From Rhodanobacter_A agri (GTDB lineage: Bacteria; Pseudomonadota; Gammaproteobacteria; Xanthomonadales; Rhodanobacteraceae): 64,000 nucleotides of DNA. A model generated the notes under the pieces. It did no database searches and was not told where the DNA came from. It saw nothing but the letters and a program-made list of their open reading frames with translations. This document shows positions 53,092 to 63,105 of the stretch, one piece after another (position 1 is the stretch's first letter; the number at the start of each line of letters is the position of its first letter). The position numbers and the translations under genes were made by a program. The stretch covers positions 62,001-126,000 of the forward strand of contig NZ_JADIKL010000002.1 in the NCBI RefSeq assembly GCF_044904705.1. Reading direction: 5' to 3'.

Positions 53092-54495
53092 ATGAGCGAA
53101 GGCATGGCGCGCGAACCGACCCCTACCATTCTGTTGGCCGACGACCAGGCCGACGTGCGCGAGGCGCTGCGCCTGTTGCTGAAGGCCGAGGGCATCGCGA
53201 GCATGGGCGTGGCCGATCCGGCGGCGGCGCTGGAGGCCGTGCGCCGGCGCGAGTTCGCCTGCGCGCTGATCGACTGCAACTATTCGCGCGACACAACCTC
53301 GGGCGAGGAGGGGCTGGCCTTGCTCGAACAACTTCGCCAGGCGGCCCCCGATTTGCCGGTGGTGGCGATGACGGCGTGGGGCAACGTGCCGCTCACGGTG
53401 GAGGCGATGCGTCGCGGAGCGGCGGATTTCGTCGAGAAGCCGTGGGACAACGCACGCCTGCTCAGCGTGCTACGCGCGCAGGTGGCCTTGGCGGATGGCG
53501 CGCGCAAACAGCGCCGGCTGGAGGCGGAGAACGCACTCTTGCGCGGCGAGGCGGGCGAGGATTTCATCGCCGAATCGCCGGCGATGCGCCGCGTGCTAGC
53601 GCTGGTCGAGCGCATCGCCCCCAGCGACGCCAACGTGCTGGTGCTGGGCGAGAACGGCACTGGCAAGGGCGTGGTCGCGCAGCTGCTGCACCGGCGCTCG
53701 ACGCGCGCGGCGCACTCGCTGGTCAAGGTGAACATGGGCGGCATCGCCGAGAGCGTGTTCGAGTCGGAAATGTTCGGCCACGTGCGCGGCGCCTACACCG
53801 ACGCCAAGAGCGAGCGCATCGGCCGCTTCGAACTGGCCGACGGCGGCACGCTGTTCCTCGACGAGGTAGGCAACGTGCCGGCCTCGCAGCAGCCGAAGCT
53901 GCTGCGCGTGCTGGAGGATGGCGAGTTCGAGCGGCTGGGTTCCTCGCGTACGCAGAAGATCGACGTGCGGCTGGTTTCGGCCACCAACGCCGACCTGCAG
54001 GCGGAGGTTGCCGCGGGCCGCTTCCGCAAGGACCTGCTTTATCGCCTCAACACGCTGGAAGTGCGCCTGCCGCCGCTGCGCGAACGCGCGGAAGACATCT
54101 TGCCGCTGGCGCGCGCTTTTCTTGCCCGCAACGCGCACCGCTATGGCCGCGACGGGCTGCGGCTGGCGCCTTCGGCAGAGCGCGCGCTCGCCGGCTGGCG
54201 TTGGCCCGGCAACGTGCGCGAGCTGCAGCACCTGATGGAACGCGCCGCGTTGCTCGCCGAGCACGACGAAGTCGGCGCGGCCGCGCTGGCTTTCGGCGAG
54301 TCCACCGCCCAGCCGGCGGCGGACCTCGACGGCATGACGCTGGAACAGGCTGAGGCGCATCTGGTGCAGCGCGCGCTGGAGCGTTTCGACGGCAACCTGC
54401 AGCGCGCCGCCGACGCGCTGGGGATCACCCGCCAGTCGCTATACCGGCGGCTGGAGAAGCACGACCTGCGCGACGCGGGCGGCGATGCCGACTGA
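53092..54495 (+). CDS. Sigma-54-type response regulator (receiver-AAA+-Fis HTH)
   Basis: The 467-residue protein has a receiver with Asp61 (in LIDCNYSRDTTSG) and Lys116 (VEKPWDN), an AAA+ domain with GENGTGKG at 186-193 and LFLDEVGN, and a Fis-like C-terminal HTH (AADALGITRQSLYRRLEK). The sigma-54 contact loop reads GAYTDA (233-238) rather than GAFTGA; relatives of this DTTSG subfamily carry similar GAFTDA loops as far as I recall. It overlaps the kinase gene and presumably controls the export operon. Start 53092 is chosen; ATG 53104 is possible. Confidence 0.88.
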   Translation: MSEGMAREPTPTILLADDQADVREALRLLLKAEGIASMGVADPAAALEAVRRREFACALIDCNYSRDTTSGEEGLALLEQLRQAAPDLPVVAMTAWGNVPLTVEAMRRGAADFVEKPWDNARLLSVLRAQVALADGARKQRRLEAENALLRGEAGEDFIAESPAMRRVLALVERIAPSDANVLVLGENGTGKGVVAQLLHRRSTRAAHSLVKVNMGGIAESVFESEMFGHVRGAYTDAKSERIGRFELADGGTLFLDEVGNVPASQQPKLLRVLEDGEFERLGSSRTQKIDVRLVSATNADLQAEVAAGRFRKDLLYRLNTLEVRLPPLRERAEDILPLARAFLARNAHRYGRDGLRLAPSAERALAGWRWPGNVRELQHLMERAALLAEHDEVGAAALAFGESTAQPAADLDGMTLEQAEAHLVQRALERFDGNLQRAADALGITRQSLYRRLEKHDLRDAGGDAD

Positions 54496-55840
54496 ACCCT
54501 CAGCATGGCGCGCCGGACGCATGCCGCGCTTCGAGCGGCGCGTGCTGCTCGGCAGTCTGCTGGTGGCGACGCCGGCTTTGCTTGCGGCGCTGGCGCTTGC
54601 CGTGGCGTCGTGGGATGCGTCGTTGCGCTGGACCTGCGTCGCCGTCGCCGCGGTGGCCACGCTGCTGCTGGCGCGCGGGCAATACCGGCGCGTGGTGTTC
54701 CCGCTGTACACATTGTCTGGCTTGCTGGAAGCCCTGCGCCAGGGCGACTACAGCCTGCGCGGCGTGCAAGGCGGGGTGCTGGGCGATGCGATCTACGACA
54801 TCAACGCGCTGGCCGAGCGGCTGCAGAAGGAGCGGCTGGAGTTCGAGGAGTCTTCGTACCTGCTCGGCAAGACGCTGGCGGCGCTGGACAGCGCGGTGTT
54901 CGTGTTCGACGAGGGGCAGCGGTTGCGCCTGCTCAACCCGGCGGCGCAGCGCCTGCTGGATGCCGAGCGCCATCGCCTGTTCGGCCTGAGCGCTGCGGAA
55001 CTCGGTCTTGCCGCGTTGCTGGAAGGGCCGGCCGCACGTCTGCTCACGCATGTGTTTCCGGGGCGCAGCGGACGTTTCGAGATCCGTCATGCCGCACTGC
55101 GCAGCGGTGGACGGGGCGGCCAGCTGCTGGTGGTCAACGACGTGGGCCGCGTGTTGCGCGAGGAGGAGCGCGCGGCATGGCAGCGCCTGCTGCGCGTGCT
55201 CGGTCACGAGGTCAACAATTCGCTGGCGCCGATCCAATCGATGGCCGGCACGTTGGCGACACTGGCCGCGCGCGATCCATTGCCGGAGGACTGGCGCGAG
55301 GATTTCCGCGGTGGTCTGGAGCTGATTGGCCACCGTGCCGAGGCGCTGGGGCGCTTCCTCTCCAGCTACAGCCGACTGGCGCGCCTGCCGCCGCCGCAGC
55401 CGCGCGCGGTAGAACTGCCCGCGCTGGTGGCCAAGGTGGCGAAGCTGGAGCAACGGCTGGCGATCGTGGTCGAAGCCGGCGAATCGCTGACACTGCAGGC
55501 CGATCCCGATCAGCTCGAACAAGCCTTGATCAATTTGCTGCGCAACGCGGTCGAAGCGTCGCTGCCCGACGGTGGCGTGCGGCTGCGTTGGCGGCGCGAT
55601 GGCGAGAACGCCTGCATCGAGGTGGAAGACGACGGCCCCGGTCCGCCACCCAGCGACAACTTGTTCGTGCCGTTCTTCACCACCAAGCCCGGCGGCTCCG
55701 GCATCGGCCTCGCGCTGACACGGCAGATCGCCGAGGCGCACGAGGGCGGGGTGACGCTGGCCGCGCGCGCGGATGCGCGCGGCGCGGTGGCGCGGCTGTG
55801 GTTGCCGATGCCCCAGGAGGCGGGGCAGCTTGACGCGTGA
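54485..55840 (+). CDS. Sensor histidine kinase
   Basis: The 451-residue kinase has two N-terminal helices (LLGSLLVATPALLAALALAV and TCVAVAAVATLLLA) with almost no periplasmic loop, then a HAMP/PAS-like part, His241 in LGHEVNNSLAPIQ, an N box (NLLRNAVEAS), G1 (EDDGPGPP) and G2 (GGSGIGLAL). The missing external loop suggests that it senses within the membrane, as do kinases that monitor their ABC transporter. It overlaps the regulator gene by 11 bases. Confidence 0.88.
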   Translation: MPTEPSAWRAGRMPRFERRVLLGSLLVATPALLAALALAVASWDASLRWTCVAVAAVATLLLARGQYRRVVFPLYTLSGLLEALRQGDYSLRGVQGGVLGDAIYDINALAERLQKERLEFEESSYLLGKTLAALDSAVFVFDEGQRLRLLNPAAQRLLDAERHRLFGLSAAELGLAALLEGPAARLLTHVFPGRSGRFEIRHAALRSGGRGGQLLVVNDVGRVLREEERAAWQRLLRVLGHEVNNSLAPIQSMAGTLATLAARDPLPEDWREDFRGGLELIGHRAEALGRFLSSYSRLARLPPPQPRAVELPALVAKVAKLEQRLAIVVEAGESLTLQADPDQLEQALINLLRNAVEASLPDGGVRLRWRRDGENACIEVEDDGPGPPPSDNLFVPFFTTKPGGSGIGLALTRQIAEAHEGGVTLAARADARGAVARLWLPMPQEAGQLDA

Positions 55841-55862
55841 TGCGTGATGCGTGATGCTTGAT
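55835..55862. repeat. 7-bp tandem repeat across the kinase stop codon
   Basis: GCGTGAT occurs three times in a row followed by GCTTGAT, spanning the histidine-kinase stop and the spacer before vapB. It is prone to slippage but downstream of any coding need. Confidence 0.7.
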
Positions 55863-55901
55863 GTCGACCGCCGTGAGATACGGTCGTCAGGAGCGTCGAT
55901 C

Positions 55902-56141
55902 ATGCGTACCACCCTGCAACTGGATGAAGACGTGCTGGCTGCCGCGCGTGCGTTGGCGGAGCAGCAGGGCCGCACCTTGGGCGAGATGGTGTCAGAGCTG
56001 GCCCGCAAAGGGCTGGCACCGGCCGTCGCCGCACCGCAATTCCGCAACGGGATCCGCCTGATGCCAGTGCGCCCGGATGCGAAGCCGATGACGCAGGATC
56101 AGATCAACGAACTGCGCGACGAGGCGCCATGGTCAGCGTGA
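55902..56141 (+). CDS. vapB: VapB-type antitoxin
   Basis: The 79-residue protein starts MRTTLQLDEDVLAAARALAEQQGRTLGEMVSEL in the ribbon-helix-helix style of VapB antitoxins, with a C-terminal tail (FRNGIRLMPVRP) that would wrap the toxin. AGGAG lies eight bases before the ATG at 55902. It overlaps the toxin gene by 13 bases. Such antitoxins neutralise VapC and repress the pair. Confidence 0.85.
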   Translation: MRTTLQLDEDVLAAARALAEQQGRTLGEMVSELARKGLAPAVAAPQFRNGIRLMPVRPDAKPMTQDQINELRDEAPWSA

Positions 56142-56626
56142 GCCGCAAGGCCCGGTCGGAGGTGCGCGAGCCTCGCGCACCCTGGCCCGAAGGGAAAACG
56201 ACCTGGTTGCTGGACGTCAACGTCCTGCTCGCCTTGCTCGACCCGACGCATGCGCATCACGCGGCGGCGCATGGGTGGTTCGCTACGGCACGCGAGTCCT
56301 GGGCCAGCTGCAACCTCACCCAGAACGGCGCACTGCGCATCATGTCGCACCCGCGTTATGGCAACGCGGTCGCCTCCGTCGCGCTCGCCGCAGAACTGCT
56401 GGCGGAACTCTGCAGCCAGCCGGGACACGTCCGCTGGTCGGCCGACCTCAGCCTGCTGGATTCGCCGCTCGTCGATCGCACCCGCCTGCTGTCGTCCAGC
56501 CAGGTCACCGACACCTATCTGCTGGCTCTCGCCGTGAAGCACGGGGGCCGGCTGGCGACGTTCGACAAGCGTCTGGTGACCAGCGCGGTGCGTGGCGGCG
56601 AGGCGGCGCGCTTCGTCATCGAGTAA
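56129..56626 (+). CDS. vapC: VapC-type PIN ribonuclease toxin
   Basis: The 165-residue protein is a PIN-domain toxin: LLDVNVLLALLD carries Asp29, and DTYLLALAVKHGGRLATFDKRL carries Asp128 and Asp146, the metal-binding acids. The N-terminal 25 residues are longer than usual; an internal start nearer TTWLLDV is possible but lacks an obvious site. VapC toxins cut tRNA or rRNA. The pair lies between the export regulator and uup. Confidence 0.85.
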   Translation: MVSVSRKARSEVREPRAPWPEGKTTWLLDVNVLLALLDPTHAHHAAAHGWFATARESWASCNLTQNGALRIMSHPRYGNAVASVALAAELLAELCSQPGHVRWSADLSLLDSPLVDRTRLLSSSQVTDTYLLALAVKHGGRLATFDKRLVTSAVRGGEAARFVIE

Positions 56627-56727
56627 GCGCAACGGCGGATCGCCGCGCGCTCTCGAGCGTTCCCAATCCTGTCCCGGACTCTTGGCTTCCATGATGGCCG
56701 TGCCGCGCGTCGGGCGGCATGACCAGG

Positions 56728-56760
56728 GCACAGGCACCGATGCCGCATCGGCGCCTGTGC
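56728..56760 (-). terminator. Hairpin between vapC and uup
   Basis: GCACAGGC, then CCGATG, pairs with CATCGG, then GCCTGTGC, with one mismatch and a 3-base loop. It lies just after the uup stop on the minus strand and can end both convergent mRNAs. Confidence 0.6.
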
Positions 56761-56766
56761 AGTCGA

Positions 56767-58629
<1,863 letters not shown>

Positions 58630-58818
58630 GCGCCCATTCTAGCCGGCCATGGCGTGCAGGCGCGCTCCACACCCTGGCGGATGGTGTCAGACAATCCGTT
58701 GCAGAACATGGATTTAACGAATTTATTTCAAGTCTTGCCTCTGGATTTCACCGCGACCTTGCGTTAAGGTCGCGACCACGCGGGGTAATGTTGCAGTTTG
58801 TTTGCGAGGAATAGTCGG

Positions 58819-59934
58819 GTGGCCATCGAATCGACGGGGCTGGGGCAGGTACTGGGTCGTCTGCGCGCGATTCTGCTGCTGGTGCTGCTATGCGGCCTCG
58901 GCGGTTTCGCCAGTGCGGCGCGCGCCGGTTATGCGGCCATCGTCGTCGACGGCACCAGCGGCCAGGTGTTGCAGCAGGTCAATGCCGACCAGCGCGACTA
59001 TCCCGCCTCGCTCACCAAGATGATGACGCTCTACCTCACCTTCGAGGGCTTGAAGAGCGGCAAGCTGCGTCTCGACCAGGCGATGCCGGTATCCGCCTGG
59101 GCGGCGGGCAAGTCGCCCACCAAGCTGGGCTTGCGCGCTGGCGAGACCGTTTCGGTGCAGGACTGCATCCTCGGCATGATCACCAAGTCGGCCAACGATG
59201 CCGCCACCGCGATGGCCGAGGGCCTCGGCGGTAACGAAGGCCACTTCGCCGAGATGATGAACGCGCAGGCCGCGCTGCTTGGCATGAGCGATACGCACTT
59301 CGCCAATGCCTCCGGCTTGCCCGATCCGAACAACACGTCGACCGCGCACGATCTGGTGAAGCTGTCGATGGCGCTGTACCGCGACTTCCCGCAGTACGCG
59401 CATTTCTTCGCTACCCAGGAGTTCGTGTTCCGCGGCCACATCGTGCGCGGCCACAACCACCTGATGTACCGCTACCCGGGCATGGATGGGCTGAAGACCG
59501 GCTTCACCGACGCCTCGGGCTTCAACCTCGCCTCTACCGCGGTGCGCGACGGCCACCGCCTGTTCGCCGTGGTGCTGGGCAGCCGCACTGCGGCAGTGCG
59601 CGACAACCTGATGGCGCACCTGCTGGACGATGGCTTCGAGGGGCGCCAGACCCCGCCGATCCTGATCGCCGAGGCCGCTGGTGTGCGTCCTGGCAGCAGG
59701 GCTGCCCGCATCCTGGAGGCGATTTCGCCGATCCAGACCGCCGATGCGGATACCGTGCCGGCCTCGCAGCGTCGTCCCGGGGCCAGCCAGCCGCGCCATG
59801 GCAAGCGCGCGGTCGTGGCCAGCCGCAGCCACCGCTCGCACCGCACGCGGCATGCCGCCCCACGGCTGGCTGCCCATCATCCGCGGACCAAGAAGACGGT
59901 TGTGGTCGCGTCGCGCAGCGACACGGACGGCTAG
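58819..59934 (+). CDS. D-alanyl-D-alanine carboxypeptidase (DacA/DacC type)
   Basis: The 371-residue penicillin-binding protein trims the terminal D-Ala of peptidoglycan stem peptides. SLTK (Ser64, Lys67), SAN (from 124) and KTG (from 226) form the active site. A signal peptide (AILLLVLLCGLGGFASAARA) precedes the mature start. The tail after about residue 290 is not the usual amphipathic anchor but very basic and His/Arg-rich, ending KKTVVVASRSDTDG. The GTG at 58819 has GAGGA upstream; TTG 58798 is also in frame. Confidence 0.88.
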   Translation: MAIESTGLGQVLGRLRAILLLVLLCGLGGFASAARAGYAAIVVDGTSGQVLQQVNADQRDYPASLTKMMTLYLTFEGLKSGKLRLDQAMPVSAWAAGKSPTKLGLRAGETVSVQDCILGMITKSANDAATAMAEGLGGNEGHFAEMMNAQAALLGMSDTHFANASGLPDPNNTSTAHDLVKLSMALYRDFPQYAHFFATQEFVFRGHIVRGHNHLMYRYPGMDGLKTGFTDASGFNLASTAVRDGHRLFAVVLGSRTAAVRDNLMAHLLDDGFEGRQTPPILIAEAAGVRPGSRAARILEAISPIQTADADTVPASQRRPGASQPRHGKRAVVASRSHRSHRTRHAAPRLAAHHPRTKKTVVVASRSDTDG

Positions 59935-60097
59935 GCAGCCGCTCCGCCCCATCCCCTTTCCCAGCGCCGCACGGCATGAGCCGTGCCGGCCGGTCCGGCA
60001 TCGACCGGGCTGATGGCTTATCCTGCGCTGCTGAGACGTGCAGTACGGCTGCTGCGCACGCGTGCAGGGAGCGCGCGGCGCATCTACAGGGGGATCC

Positions 60098-62992
60098 ATG
60101 ACCGGTCAGCTGACCGACCGCTATCTGCGGGCAAAACACATCGCCATGGGCGTGCTGGAAACCGGCGCGTCAGGGCGCGATGAGGCCATCGCGCGCGAAT
60201 GCGGCGACGATGATGCGCTGGCGCGCGAAGTGCGCTGGATGATCGCCGCGATCGAACGCAGCCACACCGCCACGCTGCCGCTGTTGCCGGGCGACACGGT
60301 CGACCTGAGTGGTCTCGATGCGCGGGCCGATACGCCACGCCGCTACCGCCTGGTACGCCGCGTGGGCGAGGGCGGGATGGGCGTGGTCTATCTGGCCGAG
60401 CGCGCGGACGCCGGCTTCGTGCAGCAGGTGGCGCTGAAGGTGCTGGGTGCCGGCGCGGTGGGTTCGCCCACGCTGCTGGAGCGCTTCGCCCGCGAGCGGC
60501 AACTGCTGGCGCGGCTGGAACATCCCGGCATCGCCCGCTTGCTCGACGGCGGGGTGCTCTCCGATGGCCAGCCCTTTCTGGCCATGGAATACATCGAGGG
60601 CGAGCGCATCGATGCATGGTGCGAGCGCCACGGGCTCGACCTGCGCGAGCGCATCGCGCTATTCCTCAAAGTCTGTGCCGCGGTGGAGTACGCGCATCGC
60701 AGCCTGGTGATCCATCGCGACCTCAAGCCCGCCAACATCCTGGTCGACGCGCAAGGCCAGCCCAAGTTGCTGGACTTCGGCATCGCCCGCCTGATCGACG
60801 CCGAGGCCGTCGAGACCACGCTCACCATGACCGGCCAGCACGCGCTGACCCTTGCCTACGCCAGCCCCGAGCAGATCGAGCAACAGCCGCTGACCACCGC
60901 GGTGGACGTCTACGGGCTGGGCATGGTGCTGTACCAACTGGTGGCAGGGCGGCGTCCCTGGCAGCACATCACCACGCCACACCAGTTGAGCCAGGCGATC
61001 GTCACTGGCGAGATCGTGCCGCCCAGCCGCAGCAGCGGGAATCACGACTCCAGCGGCCATGCCGGATCGCCGCGCCGGACGGTGCCCGCGGATATCGACG
61101 CGATCGCGCTGAAGGCGTTGCGGCGCCAGGCCGGCGAGCGTTATGCCACCGTCGGCGCGCTCGCCGACGACTTGCGCAACTGGCTGGAGCGGCGGCCGGT
61201 GCTGGCGCGGCGGGGGCGCCGTCTGTATCGCCTGCGCCGTTTCCTGCAACGCAACCGCTGGCCACTGACCGCCGCCGCTGCGCTGGTGCTCAGCGTGCTG
61301 GCCGGCCTGGCCACGTCGCTGTACTCGCTGCACCAGGCGCGCGTCCAGCAGCGCCTGGCAGAGCAGCGCCGGCAGCAGCTGGAGCGCATGGTGCAGTTCC
61401 AGCAATCGATGTACGACAGCGTGGACATCGGCGCGATGGGGCACGCCGTCGTCGCCGCGGCGCAGCAGCAGGTCGGCGCGGCACTGGCATCGGCGTCAGC
61501 CGCGCCGGCGGCGGACGGCGTGCTGGTCAAGGCTTTCGCCGGCGTGCAGGCCACCGACATCGCGCGCGAAGCAATGGACGACTACGTGATTGGCCACACC
61601 TTGAGTGGCCTCGACGGCGCCTTCCCCGACGCGCCGCTGCTGGATGCCGACCTGCGCCAGTCGCTGGCGCGGGCGCTGCTGGGCATCGGCAGCTACGCGC
61701 ATGCCGCCGACGAACTGCGCAAGGTGCTGGCGGTCCGTACGAAGCTGCTGCCGGCAGGCGATCGCAGCCAGCTTTCCGTGCGCGTCGACCTGGCGCAGGC
61801 GCTGGAGAAGCAGGGGCAGACTGCCGCGGCGGCGGACATGTACGCCCAGGCCGAAAAGCTGGCGCAGGCCGAGTCGCCCACTGACGCGCTGCGGGTCGCG
61901 GCCGCATCCGGCGCGGCGCGGATGCTGGGTGAACAAGGTCATCTGCAACAGGCGCTGCAGCAGCAGGACGCGCTCTATGCCGCGCTGAAACCGCGCCTGC
62001 CGGCCACCGATCCCGGCCTGATGCAGTTGCAGCGCGACCTGGTGATGACCCTGATCGGGCTAGGCCAGCGCGAACGCGCGTTGCAGCTGACCGAGCCGCT
62101 GGTGGCGCTGGAGCGCCGCGCGCTGGGCGCGGAAAACCCGCAAACCCTCGACGCCATGCTGGTCCAGGCCCGGCTGTTGCACTACCGCTACGAGTACGAG
62201 CGCTCGCTCGCGCTCGCGCGCCAGGTGGCCGCCGTCCGCGCACGACGCCTGGGCGCGGATCACCCCGACACGCTGGCCGCCGCATTCATGGCCGCCACCG
62301 ACGAGGTGTATCTGGCGCAGGAGCCGAAGGCTTTTGCAGCGGCTGGCGAGGATTTGCAGCGGGTGATCGACGTGCGTCACCGCGAACTGGGCGGCGACCA
62401 CCCCGACACCATCGCTGCCGAGACGGTGATGGTGCGGCTGCTGTCCAAGCAGGGCAGTTATGCCAAGGCGCCGGCCGAACAGCGCGCCTATTACGCGCAG
62501 GCGATCGCGCTGGAGCGGCAGATCCTCGCCGCCCACGAACACCAACTCGGGCCCGACCATCCCAGTACCTTGATGGCGCTTGGCAGCCTCGCCAGCCTGC
62601 TGGACGAGGCCGGCCAATACGAGCCGGCGCTGACCGAGGCCAAGCTGTGCCTCGCCGGCCAGTTGCGCGTGCTGGGACCGCAGCACCCGCTGATTTCCGC
62701 CACGCGCACCCTGATCGGCGACATCGAGGACGACGCCCATCACTGGGACGCCTCGCGCGACGCCTACCGGCAGGCGCTGGAACAGCGCGAGCAACTGCTG
62801 GGCCTGCGCGATGCGCACACCATCGAAAGCGCCTCGCGGTTGTACTCGGTGCTGGCGAAGCTGCGCGATACCGGCGCGGCGACCGAAGTGCGCCAGCGCT
62901 ACATGGATCCAGTGATCGCGATGGACCCTAAGACGCTCAACGCTGCCATGCGCAGCGTGCGCGACGAGGCGATCCGCATGCTCAACCCGTAA
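60098..62992 (+). CDS. Ser/Thr protein kinase with C-terminal TPR region
   Basis: The 964-residue protein has an N-terminal helical part, a Hanks-type kinase (VGEGGMGVVY near 88, ALKVL, HRDLKPANIL near 206, LLDFGIAR near 224), one membrane helix near 388-410 (LTAAAALVLSVLAGLATSL) and a periplasmic part with TPR-like repeats (ALGAENPQTLDAM, LGADHPDTLAAA, LGGDHPDTIAAE, LGPDHPSTLMAL). The spacing LGxDHPxTL repeats four times. AGGGGG precedes the ATG at 60098. In this order such kinases often follow an ECF sigma gene; none is here. Confidence 0.88.
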   Translation: MTGQLTDRYLRAKHIAMGVLETGASGRDEAIARECGDDDALAREVRWMIAAIERSHTATLPLLPGDTVDLSGLDARADTPRRYRLVRRVGEGGMGVVYLAERADAGFVQQVALKVLGAGAVGSPTLLERFARERQLLARLEHPGIARLLDGGVLSDGQPFLAMEYIEGERIDAWCERHGLDLRERIALFLKVCAAVEYAHRSLVIHRDLKPANILVDAQGQPKLLDFGIARLIDAEAVETTLTMTGQHALTLAYASPEQIEQQPLTTAVDVYGLGMVLYQLVAGRRPWQHITTPHQLSQAIVTGEIVPPSRSSGNHDSSGHAGSPRRTVPADIDAIALKALRRQAGERYATVGALADDLRNWLERRPVLARRGRRLYRLRRFLQRNRWPLTAAAALVLSVLAGLATSLYSLHQARVQQRLAEQRRQQLERMVQFQQSMYDSVDIGAMGHAVVAAAQQQVGAALASASAAPAADGVLVKAFAGVQATDIAREAMDDYVIGHTLSGLDGAFPDAPLLDADLRQSLARALLGIGSYAHAADELRKVLAVRTKLLPAGDRSQLSVRVDLAQALEKQGQTAAAADMYAQAEKLAQAESPTDALRVAAASGAARMLGEQGHLQQALQQQDALYAALKPRLPATDPGLMQLQRDLVMTLIGLGQRERALQLTEPLVALERRALGAENPQTLDAMLVQARLLHYRYEYERSLALARQVAAVRARRLGADHPDTLAAAFMAATDEVYLAQEPKAFAAAGEDLQRVIDVRHRELGGDHPDTIAAETVMVRLLSKQGSYAKAPAEQRAYYAQAIALERQILAAHEHQLGPDHPSTLMALGSLASLLDEAGQYEPALTEAKLCLAGQLRVLGPQHPLISATRTLIGDIEDDAHHWDASRDAYRQALEQREQLLGLRDAHTIESASRLYSVLAKLRDTGAATEVRQRYMDPVIAMDPKTLNAAMRSVRDEAIRMLNP

Positions 62993-63021
62993 GCCGGTTT
63001 CCCTGCGCCAGCGCCAAACGA

Positions 63022-63048
63022 AAACGGGCCGCATCATGCGGCCCGTTT
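63022..63048. terminator. Two-way terminator between kinase and metK
   Basis: AAACGGGCCGCAT and its complement form a hairpin between the convergent kinase and metK stops. The arms begin with AAA and end with TTT, giving short T runs in both directions. Confidence 0.75.
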
Positions 63049-63105
63049 CGATTTCGTCCTTTGACGTCGCGCCTGCGGCGCTACGCCAGGGCGTGTGGCG
63101 GCGGC

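Noticed and set aside
55835..55862. Tandem 7-bp units as a CRISPR or iteron array
   Set aside because: Units are directly joined without spacers, only four copies, and no cas or replication gene is near.
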